Origin: an uncultured Bacilli bacterium
GTDB taxonomy: Bacteria > Bacillota_I > Bacilli_A > RF39 > UBA660
DNA length: 52,623 bases
NCBI GenBank assembly: GCA_910584085.1
Contig: CAJTZY010000002.1
Span: 142,365 to 194,987, forward strand
Direction: 5' to 3'
In this document: in pieces, positions 52,585-52,623 of the stretch
How the letters are laid out: every line of letters begins with the position of its first letter
Position numbering within the stretch: the stretch's first letter is position 1
Notes under the pieces: generated by a model
Database searches by the model: none
Told to the model about the DNA's origin: nothing
What the model saw: the letters and a program-made list of their open reading frames with translations, nothing else
Translations under genes and position numbers: made by a program

Positions 52585-52613
52585 TTGAAAAAAGAAAAAA
52601 TAAGTGATAGAAT
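52585..52613 (+). promoter_or_regulatory. Probable sigma-A promoter of a gene beyond the window
   Basis: TTGAAA, 17 bases, TAGAAT on the plus strand, ten bases before the end of the window. Confidence 0.5.
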
Positions 52614-52623
52614 AAAATAGTAG

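Noticed and set aside
1..52623. Mollicute-type code (UGA as Trp) suggested by the low GC content
   Set aside because: Trp codons are TGG and several complete genes end in TGA, so the standard code applies.
1..52623. CRISPR array, insertion sequence or prophage
   Set aside because: No regularly spaced repeats, transposase with inverted repeats, integrase or phage structural genes were seen; the Rpn-like gene has no visible element ends.

Overview
The window reads as chromosomal DNA of a very AT-rich member of the Bacillota (Firmicutes). Four marker types support this: a Gram-positive PolC-type replicative polymerase, the sporulation genes spoIIIAH, gerE, gerM and spoIVA, lipoproteins with classical lipoboxes, and sigma-A type promoters (TTGACA, 17 bp, TATAAT). 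UGA is used as a stop (gpmI and the HAD gene end in TGA) and tryptophan is TGG, so the genetic code is the standard one and not the Mollicute code. The usual ribosome-binding site is AGGTGGT or AGGTGAT placed 3-6 bases before the start. This places many true starts a few codons inside the longest reading frame, and I have moved starts accordingly. The species cannot be named from the sequence; an uncultured gut-type lineage of small, AT-rich Bacillota is a guess.

Layout. Positions 1-3200 hold a double-HTH regulator and three genes of unknown role, one of them possibly of ADP-ribosyltransferase fold. Positions 3180-5140 hold tRNA-Arg(TCT) and a minus-strand sporulation block gerM, gerE, spoIIIAH, each gene with its own terminator. 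Positions 5200-12270 hold an HTH gene with a palindromic operator candidate, gpmI, a membrane protein, engB, an Rpn-type nuclease and spoIVA. Positions 12390-20264 hold lon, a TraB/GumN lipoprotein, a HAD phosphatase, a methyltransferase-like protein, a transglutaminase-like protein and a radical SAM protein. Positions 20372-29424 hold a lone NMT1-type binding protein, pcrA, two small coiled-coil genes, nfo, a class B penicillin-binding protein preceded by a 15-codon upstream frame, rpmG, efp and a sugar-1-phosphate transferase.

Positions 29622-47250 form the most distinctive region. Two large coiled-coil proteins that are clearly paralogous (691 and 827 aa) stand on either side of a surface-glycan locus. 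The locus contains a minus-strand operon (radical SAM protein, three family-2 glycosyltransferases, an O-antigen polymerase/ligase-like protein, a DUF6056-like membrane protein), a separately transcribed radical SAM protein with an inverted domain order, and a plus-strand operon (acyltransferase, glycosyltransferase, ABC ATPase and ABC permease). The second coiled-coil gene is co-transcribed with a type IV pilin-like gene and leads into polC. The window ends with polC and a small lipoprotein gene.

How it fits together: the initiating sugar transferase (28738), glycosyltransferases, polymerase-like protein, acyltransferase and ABC exporter could build and export one cell-surface polymer. The sporulation genes imply that the organism, or a recent ancestor, forms endospores. 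The paired coiled-coil proteins, the uncharacterised radical SAM proteins and several short upstream reading frames are the least explained parts. No CRISPR array, insertion sequence, prophage or rRNA is visible, and no gap between genes exceeds 300 bases.
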